Made by a program: the position numbers and the translations under genes. DNA of 64,000 nucleotides from Flavobacteriaceae bacterium (lineage in GTDB: Bacteria; Bacteroidota; Bacteroidia; Flavobacteriales; Flavobacteriaceae). The notes under the pieces are model-generated. The model worked only from the letters and a program-made list of their open reading frames with translations, ran no database searches and was not told the origin of the DNA. How positions within the stretch are numbered: position 1 is the stretch's first letter; every line of letters starts with the position of its first letter. This document shows positions 7,381-17,456 of the stretch, piece by piece. The DNA lies in assembly GCA_947453885.1 (NCBI GenBank), contig CANGIF010000012.1, positions 1 to 64,000 on the forward strand. Reading direction: 5' to 3'.

Positions 7381-10300
7381 TTAGTTTTTAACTAAACGAA
7401 CTGTTTTATTGTTAGTACCTTGAGATACTAATACATTATAAATACCAGTAGCATAGTCTTGACCAATTGTTACGTTTTCAATTTCTGAAGCGTTAACTGC
7501 TTTGTTTTCTATTTGTTTACCCATCATGTCGTAAACACTTACAAAAACAGTTTCGTCAGTTGATGCCGTAACTTGTAATTTGAAAGCAGTGTTAAATGGA
7601 TTTGGATAAGCAGAAACAGCAAAACTTGCAACTGTTTCAATTTGTCTTGCTACTGAAGAAGGTGTGATAACATCACAAGATACTCCGTAGTTTCCATAAA
7701 CACCATTTATTTTAGCTTTAACTCTAATGCTATATGTTGTTCCATTAGCAACTACTACTCCAGCTTGAGCAAGTCTAAAGTTATATGTTGTTGAATCATA
7801 CTCAGTAGTAACACCACCTGTTGTGATTTCAAAACGATATCCTTCAGCTGCTGCAACAGGAGAAGCTGGTATTTTAGTATCTAAAGCACTTAAAGTTGCT
7901 CCACAAAATGTAGGGTGTACTTGTGTATTAGGTATTGTACTAGCTCCCAATGTTGGGGAAGTTACTGAACAAGATGAGCCATAAGCACCCCAAGTTCCTT
8001 CCACTTTTATAGCTACTCTGATTGAATAGGTAGTTCCGTAAGCCGTTCCAGCTACTTGATTTAAGTTGAAATAATAACTAGTAGTTTCATAAACTGTAGT
8101 TGTACCTCCAGCTGTTAATTCAAAACGATAAGCTTGCGTATTATACATCCATTTTGCATGAATTGGAGTGCTCATTGATGCTAAAGTTGTACCACATTCT
8201 GTTGCTACAAGTTGTGTAGTTGGAACTCCAACCGTTACTAAAGTAGGTGTTGTAACTGAACAAGAAGATCCATATTCACTCCAAGTTCCATTTACACTAT
8301 ATGCTACTCTAATAGAATATGTAGTACTGTAAGTTGAACTAGGTATTTTTGTTAAATTGAAATAATAAATTGGAGAATCATACGTAGTCACTGTTCCTCC
8401 GTTAGTTACTTCAAAACGATAAGCTTCAGCACCATAAGTCCATTTCGCATGGATTGGCGAACCTAAAGTTGCTAAAGTAGTACCACAATCTGCTGCAATA
8501 ATTTGAGTTGTTGGTAAACTTGCGGCAGCAACAATTGTAGGTGTTGTAACATTACATGAAGCACCGTAAGCTCCCCAAGTATCATTTATCTTTACTGCTA
8601 CTCTAATAGAGTAAGTTGTTCCATAAGTACTTCCTGCAATTTTTGATAAATCAAAATTGTATTTAGTTGTATCATACGTTGTAACATTTCCTCCGTTAGT
8701 AATTTCAAAACGATACATTTGAGCACCAGAAATTACATTTGCCAATATTTGAGAATCTAAAGCTGCTAAAGTAGATCCACATTGTGAAGTTCTAACTTTA
8801 GTAGTTTCAATTGCAAAATACATATTGTCTAAATAAACTTCACTAGTTCCAGACGGAGTAGCAACAAATTTAAGTTGACCAATATTTGCTAAATTTAAAG
8901 AACTATACTGAGAAACAGGAATGTCAATACTATTCCATCCTGAAACTGTTGGTTGAATAGTTACTTTTTGCTCAGCAATTGTTTGATTAATTAAATAAAC
9001 ATCAAAAGTTGTACAGTTTGGAGTCCAAATATCCAAATGCAAATGAGTCATTGAAGTAACGTCAAGTGGTGATGCAAATTGAACACCTTGATAATTCATA
9101 GTTGAATACTTCTTAACAGCATTACCTTGAATCATAAGGTCTGTTTTTTGAGTAATTTGACCCCAATTAGGGAACCAATCAATTAACGCTTCATTTGTAT
9201 AAGTATCACTAAAAAGTGAAATTACATTTGTTGGATCATAAGTAGGAGCATTAGCAGGACTTGTAGGACCTGGATAATTTACAGAAAAAGTTGCTGAAGT
9301 AAATCCAGAAACAAAAGGTGCGGAAGCAGCTTGAGTTGCAGTTATTGTAGTTGAACCAGCACCTACAACTGTTACAGTTGAACCACTTATTGTAGCCACT
9401 GAAGTATTGCTACTTGAGTATGAAAAAGCACCTGGACTGTTACTTGTTGGAGGAGTTAAAGTAAAAGGAGCTGAACCAACAAGTTTTGAAGGCACAGAGA
9501 ATCCAGTAATGCTTGGTGTAGTATTTGGTTTCCAGAAATAGATATTATCCAAAAATACAGTACTCGTTCCAGATGGTGTAGCAACAAATTTCATTTGCAT
9601 GATGTTTGTCAATGGAATTGTATATTGCGTCAAATCAATATCAAAACTATTCCATCCTGCTAAAGTAGGAGTTAAAGTTACTTTTTGTTCAGCTTGTCCT
9701 GGAACAATTGGATAAACATCAAAAGAAGTACAATTTGAAGTCCAAATGTCAATGTGTAAATTAGTCATAGAAGATGCGTTAACAGCAGCAGCAAAATTTA
9801 CACCTTCATAATTCATTGTATAATATTTTTTAATATTATCTCCAGAAATTGTTAAATCTGTCATTTGAGTTGACTGACCCCAATTAGGGAACCAATTAGT
9901 ACCAGAAACATTGGTATATGCATCACTAAATAAAGATTTAACATCAGAAGTTGCTCTTGAAGGTGGTGTCGGAGCAGCTGTATCAGGAGCTGTTGGTAGA
10001 GGAGCTGTTACAACTAAGTTTGCTGTGATGCTTCCGCTAGTATAACTACCACTAGCCGCTTGATTAGCGGTGATTGTTGTAGTTCCTATACCTACAACAG
10101 TAACTGTAGAACCACTAATAGTAGCTACATTTGTATTACTACTAGTATAAGTAAATGCACCGTTACTACTACTTGTAGGAGCTGTTAAAGAAAAATCAGC
10201 AACACCAAGTTCTTTAGCAGGCACTGTAAATCCTGAAATAATTGGAGCAACTGTTAAAGATACATCGCTAAAATAAATGTTATCTAAATAAAAACTTGAA

Positions 10301-12255
10301 CCAGTTGTTCCTACAAGTTTCATCTGACCAATTGTACTTAAATTAATGCTAGTAAATTGAGACAATAAAATATCAAAACTATTCCATCCATTTAAAGTTG
10401 GAGTCAATGTCACTTTTTGCTCAGGTGCTGGTTGATTTATAAGGTATAAATCCAAAGAAGTACAATTTGAAGTCCATAAATCAATATGTAAACTTACCAT
10501 AGAAGATGCATTAATTGGGGTGTTAAATTGAACACCTTGATAATTTACATTTGAATAATATTTAGTTGTATTACCTTGAATAGTAAGATCTGAAACTACA
10601 GTAGTTTGCCCCCAATTTGGAAACCAATTTGTTCCTGAAACATTGGTATAAGCATTACTAAAAAGCGAAATTACATGAGTAGAATCAACAGTTGGAGTTG
10701 GAGCTGCTGCGGGAGTAACATTAAAAACAGCAGTTATTGTACCAGAACTGTATGATCCTGTTCCAGCTTGAGTAGCTGTAATTGTTGAGCTTCCTAGTCC
10801 AACTACTGTAATTGTGCTTCCACTTACAGTAGCAACACTTGTATTACTACTAGAATATGAAAATGCTCCAGAGCTGTTAGAAGTTGGATCAGTAATTGAA
10901 AAACTTGAATCTCCTAAAACTTTTGAAGGAATTGAAAAAGCAGTTAATGTTGGCGAAGGTAAAGCCGTTGCCGCTCTGTAGAAATAAACATTATCTAAAT
11001 AAACTATATTTCTTAATGAACCAAAAGGATTTGTTTGAAATTTTAACTGATTAAGAACTGTTAAATTAGCTCCAGTATATTGAGACAAAGGAATATCAAA
11101 ACTATTCCATTGACCTGGAACAATAGTTAATGTTTTGTTGAATTCTCCACCGGAAATGATACGGAAATCCAATGCAGTTGCATCAGGAGAATATATATCA
11201 ACGTGCATAGTTGTCATAGCACTAATATCGGTATTAGCCGCTAATTGAACACCTTCATAATTCAAGTTTTGATACAAATGAGTTTCATTTGAACTTGGAG
11301 TGTATGTAGAATGTGTAGTGGTTTGACCCCAACCTGGGAACCAATTTGTTCCAGCAAGATCAGTGTATGTGCTAGAATAAAGTGAAATTACATCCCATGC
11401 ATTTCTAGCAGGAGCTGCAGGAGCATCAGTGGTCATTGGCGGGTAAGTTACAACTAAACTAGCTGTTGTAGATCCAGCAGCATAGCTTCCAGCAGCAGCT
11501 TGACTTGCAGTAATTATTGATGTACCAGCACCAACAATATGTATTTGATTACCACTAACAATTGTTGCCACAGCAGTATTGCTACTTGTGTAAGTAATAG
11601 CACCACTACTGTTAGTGGTTGGAGCAGTAATAGTAAAATTTGAATCCCCAACTAATTTACTAGGTACTGTAAATGTTCCAAAAGTAGGTGGCTGAGAAGT
11701 TGTTGCAGGTCTGTAGAAATAAATATTATCTACATACATTGTTGCGTTTTGCCCATAAGTAACAGGTACTATATATTTTAAACTAGTTAAAATATTACCT
11801 AAATTATAAGTACTTAAAGCTAAATCAACACTTATCCATTGACTTCTTGTAGAAGATGATGGAACAACAGTACCAGTAACACCTAACTCTCTGTTAGTAC
11901 CAGTTGTAGACTCTAATTTTATGTTCATGGAACTAAAATTTGGAGACCAAACATCAAAATGCAAGTGTGTCATCGATGACACATCAAGACTACCTGCAGT
12001 GTTTACTTGTATTCCTGAGTAACTGTGACCCGTGTAATACTTACAAGCATTTCCTCCTGCTGGAGTGTAATCTGCATTAATGGTTGCTGCACCAAAAGTT
12101 AAAAATTGCACTCCTGTTTGGTTAGAATAGGAATCACTGTACACGGACAATACATCCCATGCATTTCGTGTAGGTGGATCTGTTGGCGATGCACCCGGCT
12201 GAGCATACCCTAATGAAATAGTCATTAGGAAAAATAATAAAAGAATTTTTTTCAT
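7381..12255 (-). CDS. 1624-residue modular surface protein with T9SS sorting tail
   Basis: Secreted repeat protein with no recognisable enzyme domain. After a signal peptide (about 1-18, cut near GYAQ) come five copies of a 150-residue beta-sandwich-like module. Each begins near DVxSLFSxxYTN with WFPNWGQ and ends YLDNIYF (about residues 25-182, 275-425, 518-662, 752-907, 995-1148). Between them are four Ig-like Big_2 type domains of about 80 residues, each with FTVPSK and TSSNTxVATISGSTVTVVG. Four fibronectin-like repeats follow (about 1156-1528) with CGxTL, YRFEITNGG, TYSIRVA and a second Cys. The last 80 residues are a type A T9SS tail (AYPNPF, VYDMMGKQI, GIYNVLV, VRLVKN). The YLDNIYF module resembles non-catalytic modules attached to secreted glycan enzymes of marine flavobacteria, so glycan binding or adhesion is likely. 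Confidence 0.85.
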   Translation of the reverse strand: MKKILLLFFLMTISLGYAQPGASPTDPPTRNAWDVLSVYSDSYSNQTGVQFLTFGAATINADYTPAGGNACKYYTGHSYSGIQVNTAGSLDVSSMTHLHFDVWSPNFSSMNIKLESTTGTNRELGVTGTVVPSSSTRSQWISVDLALSTYNLGNILTSLKYIVPVTYGQNATMYVDNIYFYRPATTSQPPTFGTFTVPSKLVGDSNFTITAPTTNSSGAITYTSSNTAVATIVSGNQIHIVGAGTSIITASQAAAGSYAAGSTTASLVVTYPPMTTDAPAAPARNAWDVISLYSSTYTDLAGTNWFPGWGQTTTHSTYTPSSNETHLYQNLNYEGVQLAANTDISAMTTMHVDIYSPDATALDFRIISGGEFNKTLTIVPGQWNSFDIPLSQYTGANLTVLNQLKFQTNPFGSLRNIVYLDNVYFYRAATALPSPTLTAFSIPSKVLGDSSFSITDPTSNSSGAFSYSSSNTSVATVSGSTITVVGLGSSTITATQAGTGSYSSGTITAVFNVTPAAAPTPTVDSTHVISLFSNAYTNVSGTNWFPNWGQTTVVSDLTIQGNTTKYYSNVNYQGVQFNTPINASSMVSLHIDLWTSNCTSLDLYLINQPAPEQKVTLTPTLNGWNSFDILLSQFTSINLSTIGQMKLVGTTGSSFYLDNIYFSDVSLTVAPIISGFTVPAKELGVADFSLTAPTSSSNGAFTYTSSNTNVATISGSTVTVVGIGTTTITANQAASGSYTSGSITANLVVTAPLPTAPDTAAPTPPSRATSDVKSLFSDAYTNVSGTNWFPNWGQSTQMTDLTISGDNIKKYYTMNYEGVNFAAAVNASSMTNLHIDIWTSNCTSFDVYPIVPGQAEQKVTLTPTLAGWNSFDIDLTQYTIPLTNIMQMKFVATPSGTSTVFLDNIYFWKPNTTPSITGFSVPSKLVGSAPFTLTPPTSNSPGAFSYSSSNTSVATISGSTVTVVGAGSTTITATQAASAPFVSGFTSATFSVNYPGPTSPANAPTYDPTNVISLFSDTYTNEALIDWFPNWGQITQKTDLMIQGNAVKKYSTMNYQGVQFASPLDVTSMTHLHLDIWTPNCTTFDVYLINQTIAEQKVTIQPTVSGWNSIDIPVSQYSSLNLANIGQLKFVATPSGTSEVYLDNMYFAIETTKVRTSQCGSTLAALDSQILANVISGAQMYRFEITNGGNVTTYDTTKYNFDLSKIAGSTYGTTYSIRVAVKINDTWGAYGASCNVTTPTIVAAASLPTTQIIAADCGTTLATLGSPIHAKWTYGAEAYRFEVTNGGTVTTYDSPIYYFNLTKIPSSTYSTTYSIRVAYSVNGTWSEYGSSCSVTTPTLVTVGVPTTQLVATECGTTLASMSTPIHAKWMYNTQAYRFELTAGGTTTVYETTSYYFNLNQVAGTAYGTTYSIRVAIKVEGTWGAYGSSCSVTSPTLGASTIPNTQVHPTFCGATLSALDTKIPASPVAAAEGYRFEITTGGVTTEYDSTTYNFRLAQAGVVVANGTTYSIRVKAKINGVYGNYGVSCDVITPSSVARQIETVASFAVSAYPNPFNTAFKLQVTASTDETVFVSVYDMMGKQIENKAVNASEIENVTIGQDYATGIYNVLVSQGTNNKTVRLVKN
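7670..8800 (-). repeat. Four tandem repeats coding the Cys-flanked fibronectin-like domains
   Basis: Four units of about 270-290 bases occur at roughly 7670-7905, 7935-8200, 8215-8500 and 8520-8800. Each encodes CGxTL, YRFExTxGG, a Tyr-rich linker, TYSIRVA, GTWGxYG and SCxVTTP. Nucleotide similarity between neighbours is visible by eye, for example tcaaaacgata in each copy. The two cysteines per unit could form a disulfide after export. Confidence 0.75.
8815..12190 (-). repeat. Long repeats coding alternating sandwich modules and Ig-like domains
   Basis: A unit of roughly 720-750 bases (module plus Ig-like domain) recurs four times, followed by a fifth module without its Ig partner. Repeated DNA words include cccaatt...gggaacc near 9165, 9885 and 10612 and the DNIYF codons near 8825, 9545, 10280, 10995 and 11720. 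The first copy, nearest the start codon, is the most divergent and lacks the WFPNWGQ words. Confidence 0.75.
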
Positions 12256-12701
12256 AAAAATTTTAGTTAATAGTTAATAGTCAAATGTAAATTTGTTACC
12301 TCTTATTTATATGTGGAAACGGTATATATAAACTATACTACAACGTTTTTTTTATTAAATTGTTAATTTTCCCTTATATAATAATACCTCTGCTATAGTA
12401 AAATAAGGATTATTTTTTATTACTACATCGTTTGAAAAAGCCCATTTATAGGAAATGTTGAGGTAATGTTATGTTACTATTAACAAATAAGTCTTTTTAA
12501 AAATTGTCGCGTTTTTTGTGAAATCACAATTTATTGCATTCTAGTTTAAGATAATAGAAAATTACAGATACTTTAAAAAAAGTTATTAAAAAATATAGTT
12601 ACTATAATTAAGTTTTGTTGAGTTTATTACACTTAATTTTATTCTTTTTATTAAAAACCCTTTAAAACTATTATAAAACAATATCTATTAACTTTGTACA
12701 G
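12256..12701. other. Intergenic stretch between dnaE and the modular T9SS gene
   Basis: 446 AT-rich bases separate the dnaE stop (12702) from the start of the T9SS gene (12255), both on the minus strand. It holds the putative -7 box at 12282-12289. I see no ORF, no tRNA and no convincing hairpin terminator for dnaE. The unusual length suggests room for upstream regulation of the surface-protein gene. Confidence 0.5.
12282..12289 (-). promoter_or_regulatory. -7 promoter box TACATTTG for the modular T9SS gene
   Basis: On the minus strand the sequence reads TACATTTG, an exact TAnnTTTG match, 27 bases before the ATG at 12255. A clear TTTG at -33 is not present at the expected distance. Confidence 0.45.
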
Positions 12702-15700
12702 TTAATTTAGTTTAAAGTTAATTTGTATCCGTTCTAGTTCTTGTAGTAATTCACTAGAAATTTTAACTTTCAATTTTCTACTTGGCAATGTTAAATGAGT
12801 AATAATCTTTTGTTCTTCAATTTCAGTTGCAATTGGATCTATTATTTCTAAAGTTTCTTCATCATTTTCGATTTCTTCAATCTCCGCTGTAGATTCTAAT
12901 TTAACAAGTTTTCGAATACGTTCAATTTCCATCACTTCAAACGAAACTTGATTATCGCCTTTATTGGCTTTAAAAATTTCATGTAATTGGTGAACTAAAT
13001 TGGCATTTAAGTCTTTAATATTTATATTTACAATGAGTTTTTTAGCAAATGTAGGCAGGACATCTTGTAAATATTGAATAGTCATAAATTGCAATCTAGG
13101 ATCACCTTTTTTTCCTGTTTCTTTGTCTGGCCATCCTTCTTTTACAACTACTTTTAAAAAAGTAAAATTATTTGGTATCAAAAAATGACGGAATTTTAAA
13201 TATTCCTCTCCGAATACTTTAAATTCAAAACTTTCATCGTAACCTTCCAAAATAAATGAAGCCCATCCCTTACCATTTTTAGCAATTCTGTGCTGAACAC
13301 TTGAAATTATACCTCCAAAAGAAAGTGTTTTATTGACAAATTGGTCAAGTTTTTTTAAAGAATCAAATTTTGATGTACAAAAATAATTCATCTCAAATTT
13401 AAAGTCATCTAATGGATGTCCTGAAATATAAATTCCCACTACTTCTTTTTCTTTCGCAAGTTTTTCCATTGTATTCCAATCCTCACATGGCGGAACAATT
13501 GGTTCAGGAATTTGCACATCACTCGATTCTCCAAATAAACTTACCTGCGAAGAATTTTCGTTTTCTTGAAACTTTGCGCCGTATTTAATAGCTTTCTCAT
13601 AAAAAGTGATACCATCGCCTTCATCATGAAAATACTGTGCACGAGTCACTCCTATAAACGAATCAAATCCTCCTGCCAATGCTAAGTTTTCTAATGCTTT
13701 TTTATTGGCCGAACGTAAATCAATACGTTTAGTCAAATCAAAAATTGATTTGTATTTTGTATCTTTTCTATTTTCAACAATTGTTGCCACAGCACCAGAA
13801 CCAACGCCTTTAATTGCTCCCATTCCGAAACGAACCGCATAATTATCGTTTACTGTAAATTTATAAAAAGACTCATTTACATCAGGACCAAGAACCTGTA
13901 ATCCCATTCGTTTACATTCTTCCATAAAAAACGAAACTTGTTTAATATCACTCATATTGTTAGATAAAACGGCTGCCATATATTCAGCTGGATAATTGGC
14001 TTTTAAGAATGCTGTTTGGTAAGCTATCCATGCATAACAAGTAGAGTGTGATTTGTTAAAGGCATATTCTGCAAAGGCTTCCCAATCTTTCCATATTTTT
14101 TCTAATTTTTCTTCCGAATGTCCTTTTTGAGCTGCTTGACTAATAAATTTAGGTTTCATTTTGTCAAGCACATCTTTTTGTTTTTTTCCCATAGCTTTTC
14201 GTAAGACATCTGCATCTCCTTTTGAAAAGTCTGCAAGTTTTTGAGACAAAAGCATAACTTGCTCTTGATAAACTGTAATACCATAAGTGTCTTTTAACAA
14301 CTCCTCACATGCATCAAGGTCGTATTCAATTGGTTCCTCACCATTTTTTCTTTTAATAAAACTAGGAATATAAGCTATAGGACCTGGACGGTACAACGCA
14401 TTCATGGCTATTAAATCTGGAAAAACAGTCGGCTTTAGTTCTTTCATGTACTTTTGCATGCCAGGACTTTCATACTGAAAAATACCAACTGTTTCTCCTC
14501 TCTGAAAAAGTTCATAGGTTTTCAAATCGTCAATTGGAAATTCATCAGGATTAAGTTCGACTCCTGTTCGGTATTTTACTAATTTAACAGTATCTTTTAT
14601 TAAAGTTAAAGTCTTAAGTCCTAAAAAATCCATTTTAAGTAAACCCGCGCTTTCAACTACCGAATTATCAAACTGCGTTACAAATAAATCTGAATCTTTA
14701 GCTGTAGTAACTGGAACAAAATTAGTGATATCATCCGGTGTTATAATTACTCCACAAGCATGAATACCTGTATTTCTGAGATTTCCTTCAAGAACTTTCG
14801 CTTGTTGAATTGTTTCACTACTTAAATCAGTACCTTTTGCTAATTCAATTAATTCTTTAACTTTTTCAAATTCTTCGGGGCGTAATGCTTTTTTAACATC
14901 GTTTTCATTTTCAGAAATAAAACGATTCAAATTCCATTTTGAAGGCATCATGCCTGGAATTAGTTTAGCAATTTTATCTGCTTCAAAAAGTGGTAAATCC
15001 AAAACTCTAGCTGTATCTCTAATTGCAGATTTTGTTGCCATTTTACCATACGTAATTATTTGAGCAACTTGTTTAGAACCATATTTTTGAATCACATAAT
15101 CCATAACACTACTTCTACCTTCATCGTCAAAATCAATATCTATATCAGGAAGTGAAACACGATCTGGATTTAGGAAACGCTCAAAAAGCAAATTGTATTT
15201 TAGAGGATCTATATTGGTTATTCCCAAACAAAATGCCACTACGGAACCCGCTGCAGACCCTCTTCCTGGACCTACCGAAACCCCCATTTTTCTAGCTGCT
15301 GCAATAAAGTCTTGAACAATCAGAAAATAGCCAGGATAACCTGAATTTTTAATTGTTAATAGTTCAAAATCTATTCGCTCTTGAATTTCTTTTGTCAATT
15401 CATTATATCTACGTTTGGCTCCTTCAAAAGTTAAAAATTCCAAATATTTATTTTCACCTCTTTTGCCTTCGTCAAGTAGATCGTCTTCAATAATAAACTC
15501 AACTGGAATGTCGAATTTTGGCAAAAGTACTTCTCTCGCTAAATCGAAAATCTCAATTTTATCAACGATTGAGGATAGATTCGTAATTGCTTCTGGTAAA
15601 TCCGAAAATAGAAGTTTCATTTCGTCACCAGATTTGAAATAATACTCTTGATTTGGCAAGCCATAACGATAGCCTCGTCCTTTTCCTATAGGTGTGGCTT

Positions 15701-17210
15701 GTTTTTCACCATCTCTTACACACAATAAAATGTCGTGTGCATTGGCATCTTTTTGGTTGATATAAAATGTATTGTTAGTAGCAACAAGCTTTAATTTATG
15801 CTTTCTAGCCAATGAAATTAAACCTTGATTTACTCTGTTTTCATCTTCCTGATTATGACGCATTATTTCAATATAAAAATCGTCTTCAAAAGTATCTCTC
15901 CACCAAATCAATGCTTCTTCCGCTTGATTTTCTCCTAAATTGAGGAGTTTGTTTGGAATTTCTCCATATAAATTTCCAGATAAAACTATTAAATCATCTT
16001 TATACGCTTTAACAGTTGCTTTATCAATTCTAGGCACATAGTAGAATCCTTCTGTATATGCAATTGAAGACATTTTAGCTAAGTTATGGTATCCTTTTTT
16101 GTTTTTGGCAAGGAAAACAATTTGATAACCATTGTCTTTTCTAGTTTTGTCATTTAAATCATCACAAACAAAAAACTCACAACCTACAATTGGTTTTAAA
16201 GGTAAGCCTGTTGGTTCTTCTCCTTTTGCAATTAAAGCACTATTAACTGCGTTTATTGCTTTGTTATGATTTAAAATATCACGCACAAAGTGGAAGGCTC
16301 CCATTAAATTGGCATGATCAGTCATTGCAACAGCGGGCATTTTTTCTTGAACTGCGGCTTTAACCAATGCAGGAACACTTATTGTTGATTGTAATACTGA
16401 AAACTGTGTGTGATTGTGCAAATGAACAAAAACTGCATCTGTTAAATAGTCATTCGATTCGGTTGACTTATTATTAATAATGAGCGATTCCTGCTGCTTA
16501 TCAAGTTCCAACCTAATTTTAGCAGAAGCTTCTTTTAAGTTAATGTGTTTTAATCCAATTGATTCAATCTGTTTTAAATTATTTTTATTAAAATAATCAA
16601 AATATTCATTTGAAACTTGAAGTTCAGCTTTAGTAAAAACTTGCACCCGAATTAATTCAAAAAAACATCTTGCGGTTGCTTCTACATCAGCGGTTGCATT
16701 GTGTGCTTCATTGAATGGAACATGAAATAGGTACTCGTGTAATTCAGTTAATGTTGGTAATTTAAACTTTCCTCCTCTTCCTCCAGGAAGTTTTAGTAAA
16801 CTAGCCGTAACTTCTGTACATGTATCTAAAACAGGAAGTAAACTGAGGTTGCTTTCAATAGCTTCTCTGAAAAATTCACAGCCCATGATGTTTAAATCAA
16901 ATTTTAAATTTTGACCAACAACAAATTTTGCTTTCGCTAAGGACTTATTAAAATGTTCTAAAACCTGAATTAAAGGAACCCCCTGTTCTTGTGCTAGTTC
17001 AGTAGAAATACCATGAATCCTCTCTGCATCAAAGGGAATATTAAAACCATTGGGTTGAATAATAAAATCTTGATGTTCAATTATCTTACCTAATTCGTCA
17101 TGCAATTGCCATGCTATTTGTACACACCTAGGCCAATTGTTTATGTCAGAAATAGGAGCATCCCAACGTTTTGGTAATCCCGTGGTTTCGGTATCAAATA
17201 TTAAATACAT
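12702..17210 (-). CDS. dnaE: DNA polymerase III alpha subunit with fused N-terminal exonuclease
   Basis: The 1502-residue replicative polymerase begins with a DnaQ/epsilon-type 3'-5' exonuclease (about 1-200). Its DEDDh residues are visible: FDTETTG at 4-10, GQNLKFDLN near 98, and HNATADVEAT near 170. Then come the PHP domain (VHLHNHTQFS near 258, MTDHAN near 297) and the polymerase core with PDIDIDFDDEGR carrying the catalytic aspartates near 690. The tandem HhH, an OB-fold region (TLSFGGIISSVQ) and a C-terminal region follow. Standard DnaE is about 1160 residues; the extra length is the exonuclease plus linker. I know the fusion from other flavobacteria, where it puts synthesis and proofreading in one chain. 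Confidence 0.93.
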   Translation of the reverse strand: MYLIFDTETTGLPKRWDAPISDINNWPRCVQIAWQLHDELGKIIEHQDFIIQPNGFNIPFDAERIHGISTELAQEQGVPLIQVLEHFNKSLAKAKFVVGQNLKFDLNIMGCEFFREAIESNLSLLPVLDTCTEVTASLLKLPGGRGGKFKLPTLTELHEYLFHVPFNEAHNATADVEATARCFFELIRVQVFTKAELQVSNEYFDYFNKNNLKQIESIGLKHINLKEASAKIRLELDKQQESLIINNKSTESNDYLTDAVFVHLHNHTQFSVLQSTISVPALVKAAVQEKMPAVAMTDHANLMGAFHFVRDILNHNKAINAVNSALIAKGEEPTGLPLKPIVGCEFFVCDDLNDKTRKDNGYQIVFLAKNKKGYHNLAKMSSIAYTEGFYYVPRIDKATVKAYKDDLIVLSGNLYGEIPNKLLNLGENQAEEALIWWRDTFEDDFYIEIMRHNQEDENRVNQGLISLARKHKLKLVATNNTFYINQKDANAHDILLCVRDGEKQATPIGKGRGYRYGLPNQEYYFKSGDEMKLLFSDLPEAITNLSSIVDKIEIFDLAREVLLPKFDIPVEFIIEDDLLDEGKRGENKYLEFLTFEGAKRRYNELTKEIQERIDFELLTIKNSGYPGYFLIVQDFIAAARKMGVSVGPGRGSAAGSVVAFCLGITNIDPLKYNLLFERFLNPDRVSLPDIDIDFDDEGRSSVMDYVIQKYGSKQVAQIITYGKMATKSAIRDTARVLDLPLFEADKIAKLIPGMMPSKWNLNRFISENENDVKKALRPEEFEKVKELIELAKGTDLSSETIQQAKVLEGNLRNTGIHACGVIITPDDITNFVPVTTAKDSDLFVTQFDNSVVESAGLLKMDFLGLKTLTLIKDTVKLVKYRTGVELNPDEFPIDDLKTYELFQRGETVGIFQYESPGMQKYMKELKPTVFPDLIAMNALYRPGPIAYIPSFIKRKNGEEPIEYDLDACEELLKDTYGITVYQEQVMLLSQKLADFSKGDADVLRKAMGKKQKDVLDKMKPKFISQAAQKGHSEEKLEKIWKDWEAFAEYAFNKSHSTCYAWIAYQTAFLKANYPAEYMAAVLSNNMSDIKQVSFFMEECKRMGLQVLGPDVNESFYKFTVNDNYAVRFGMGAIKGVGSGAVATIVENRKDTKYKSIFDLTKRIDLRSANKKALENLALAGGFDSFIGVTRAQYFHDEGDGITFYEKAIKYGAKFQENENSSQVSLFGESSDVQIPEPIVPPCEDWNTMEKLAKEKEVVGIYISGHPLDDFKFEMNYFCTSKFDSLKKLDQFVNKTLSFGGIISSVQHRIAKNGKGWASFILEGYDESFEFKVFGEEYLKFRHFLIPNNFTFLKVVVKEGWPDKETGKKGDPRLQFMTIQYLQDVLPTFAKKLIVNINIKDLNANLVHQLHEIFKANKGDNQVSFEVMEIERIRKLVKLESTAEIEEIENDEETLEIIDPIATEIEEQKIITHLTLPSRKLKVKISSELLQELERIQINFKLN

Positions 17211-17364
17211 GATTGAAATTTAGTTAATTAATTTTAGTATGAGTAATCAAAATAGAATTTCAAATTTAAAATAATTTAAAGAATATTTAACTTGAAGTTA
17301 TCAACAAAATCAAAGTCAAAAATACAACTCAGAAGTTTATACATTTTGAATAATAATTTAAAAA

Positions 17365-17404
17365 AAACCGTTTAAAAGTTGTTTACACAACTTTTAAACG
17401 GTTT
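17365..17404 (-). terminator. Strong terminator after the RRM protein gene
   Basis: Two perfect 18-bp arms (17365-17382 and 17387-17404) surround a 4-base loop. In the minus direction they are followed by a run of T's. It lies 53 bases beyond the stop of the RNA-binding protein gene and insulates it from dnaE. Confidence 0.85.
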
Positions 17405-17456
17405 AAAATTTTAGAATTGTCTGAGAAGAATCTAAAAAGGTTTTGGGGAAATAAAA

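Noticed and set aside
7381..12255. Dense repeats that could suggest a CRISPR-like or satellite array
   Set aside because: Units are about 280 and 720 bases, stay in one reading frame and encode repeated protein domains; there are no short identical repeats with unique spacers.
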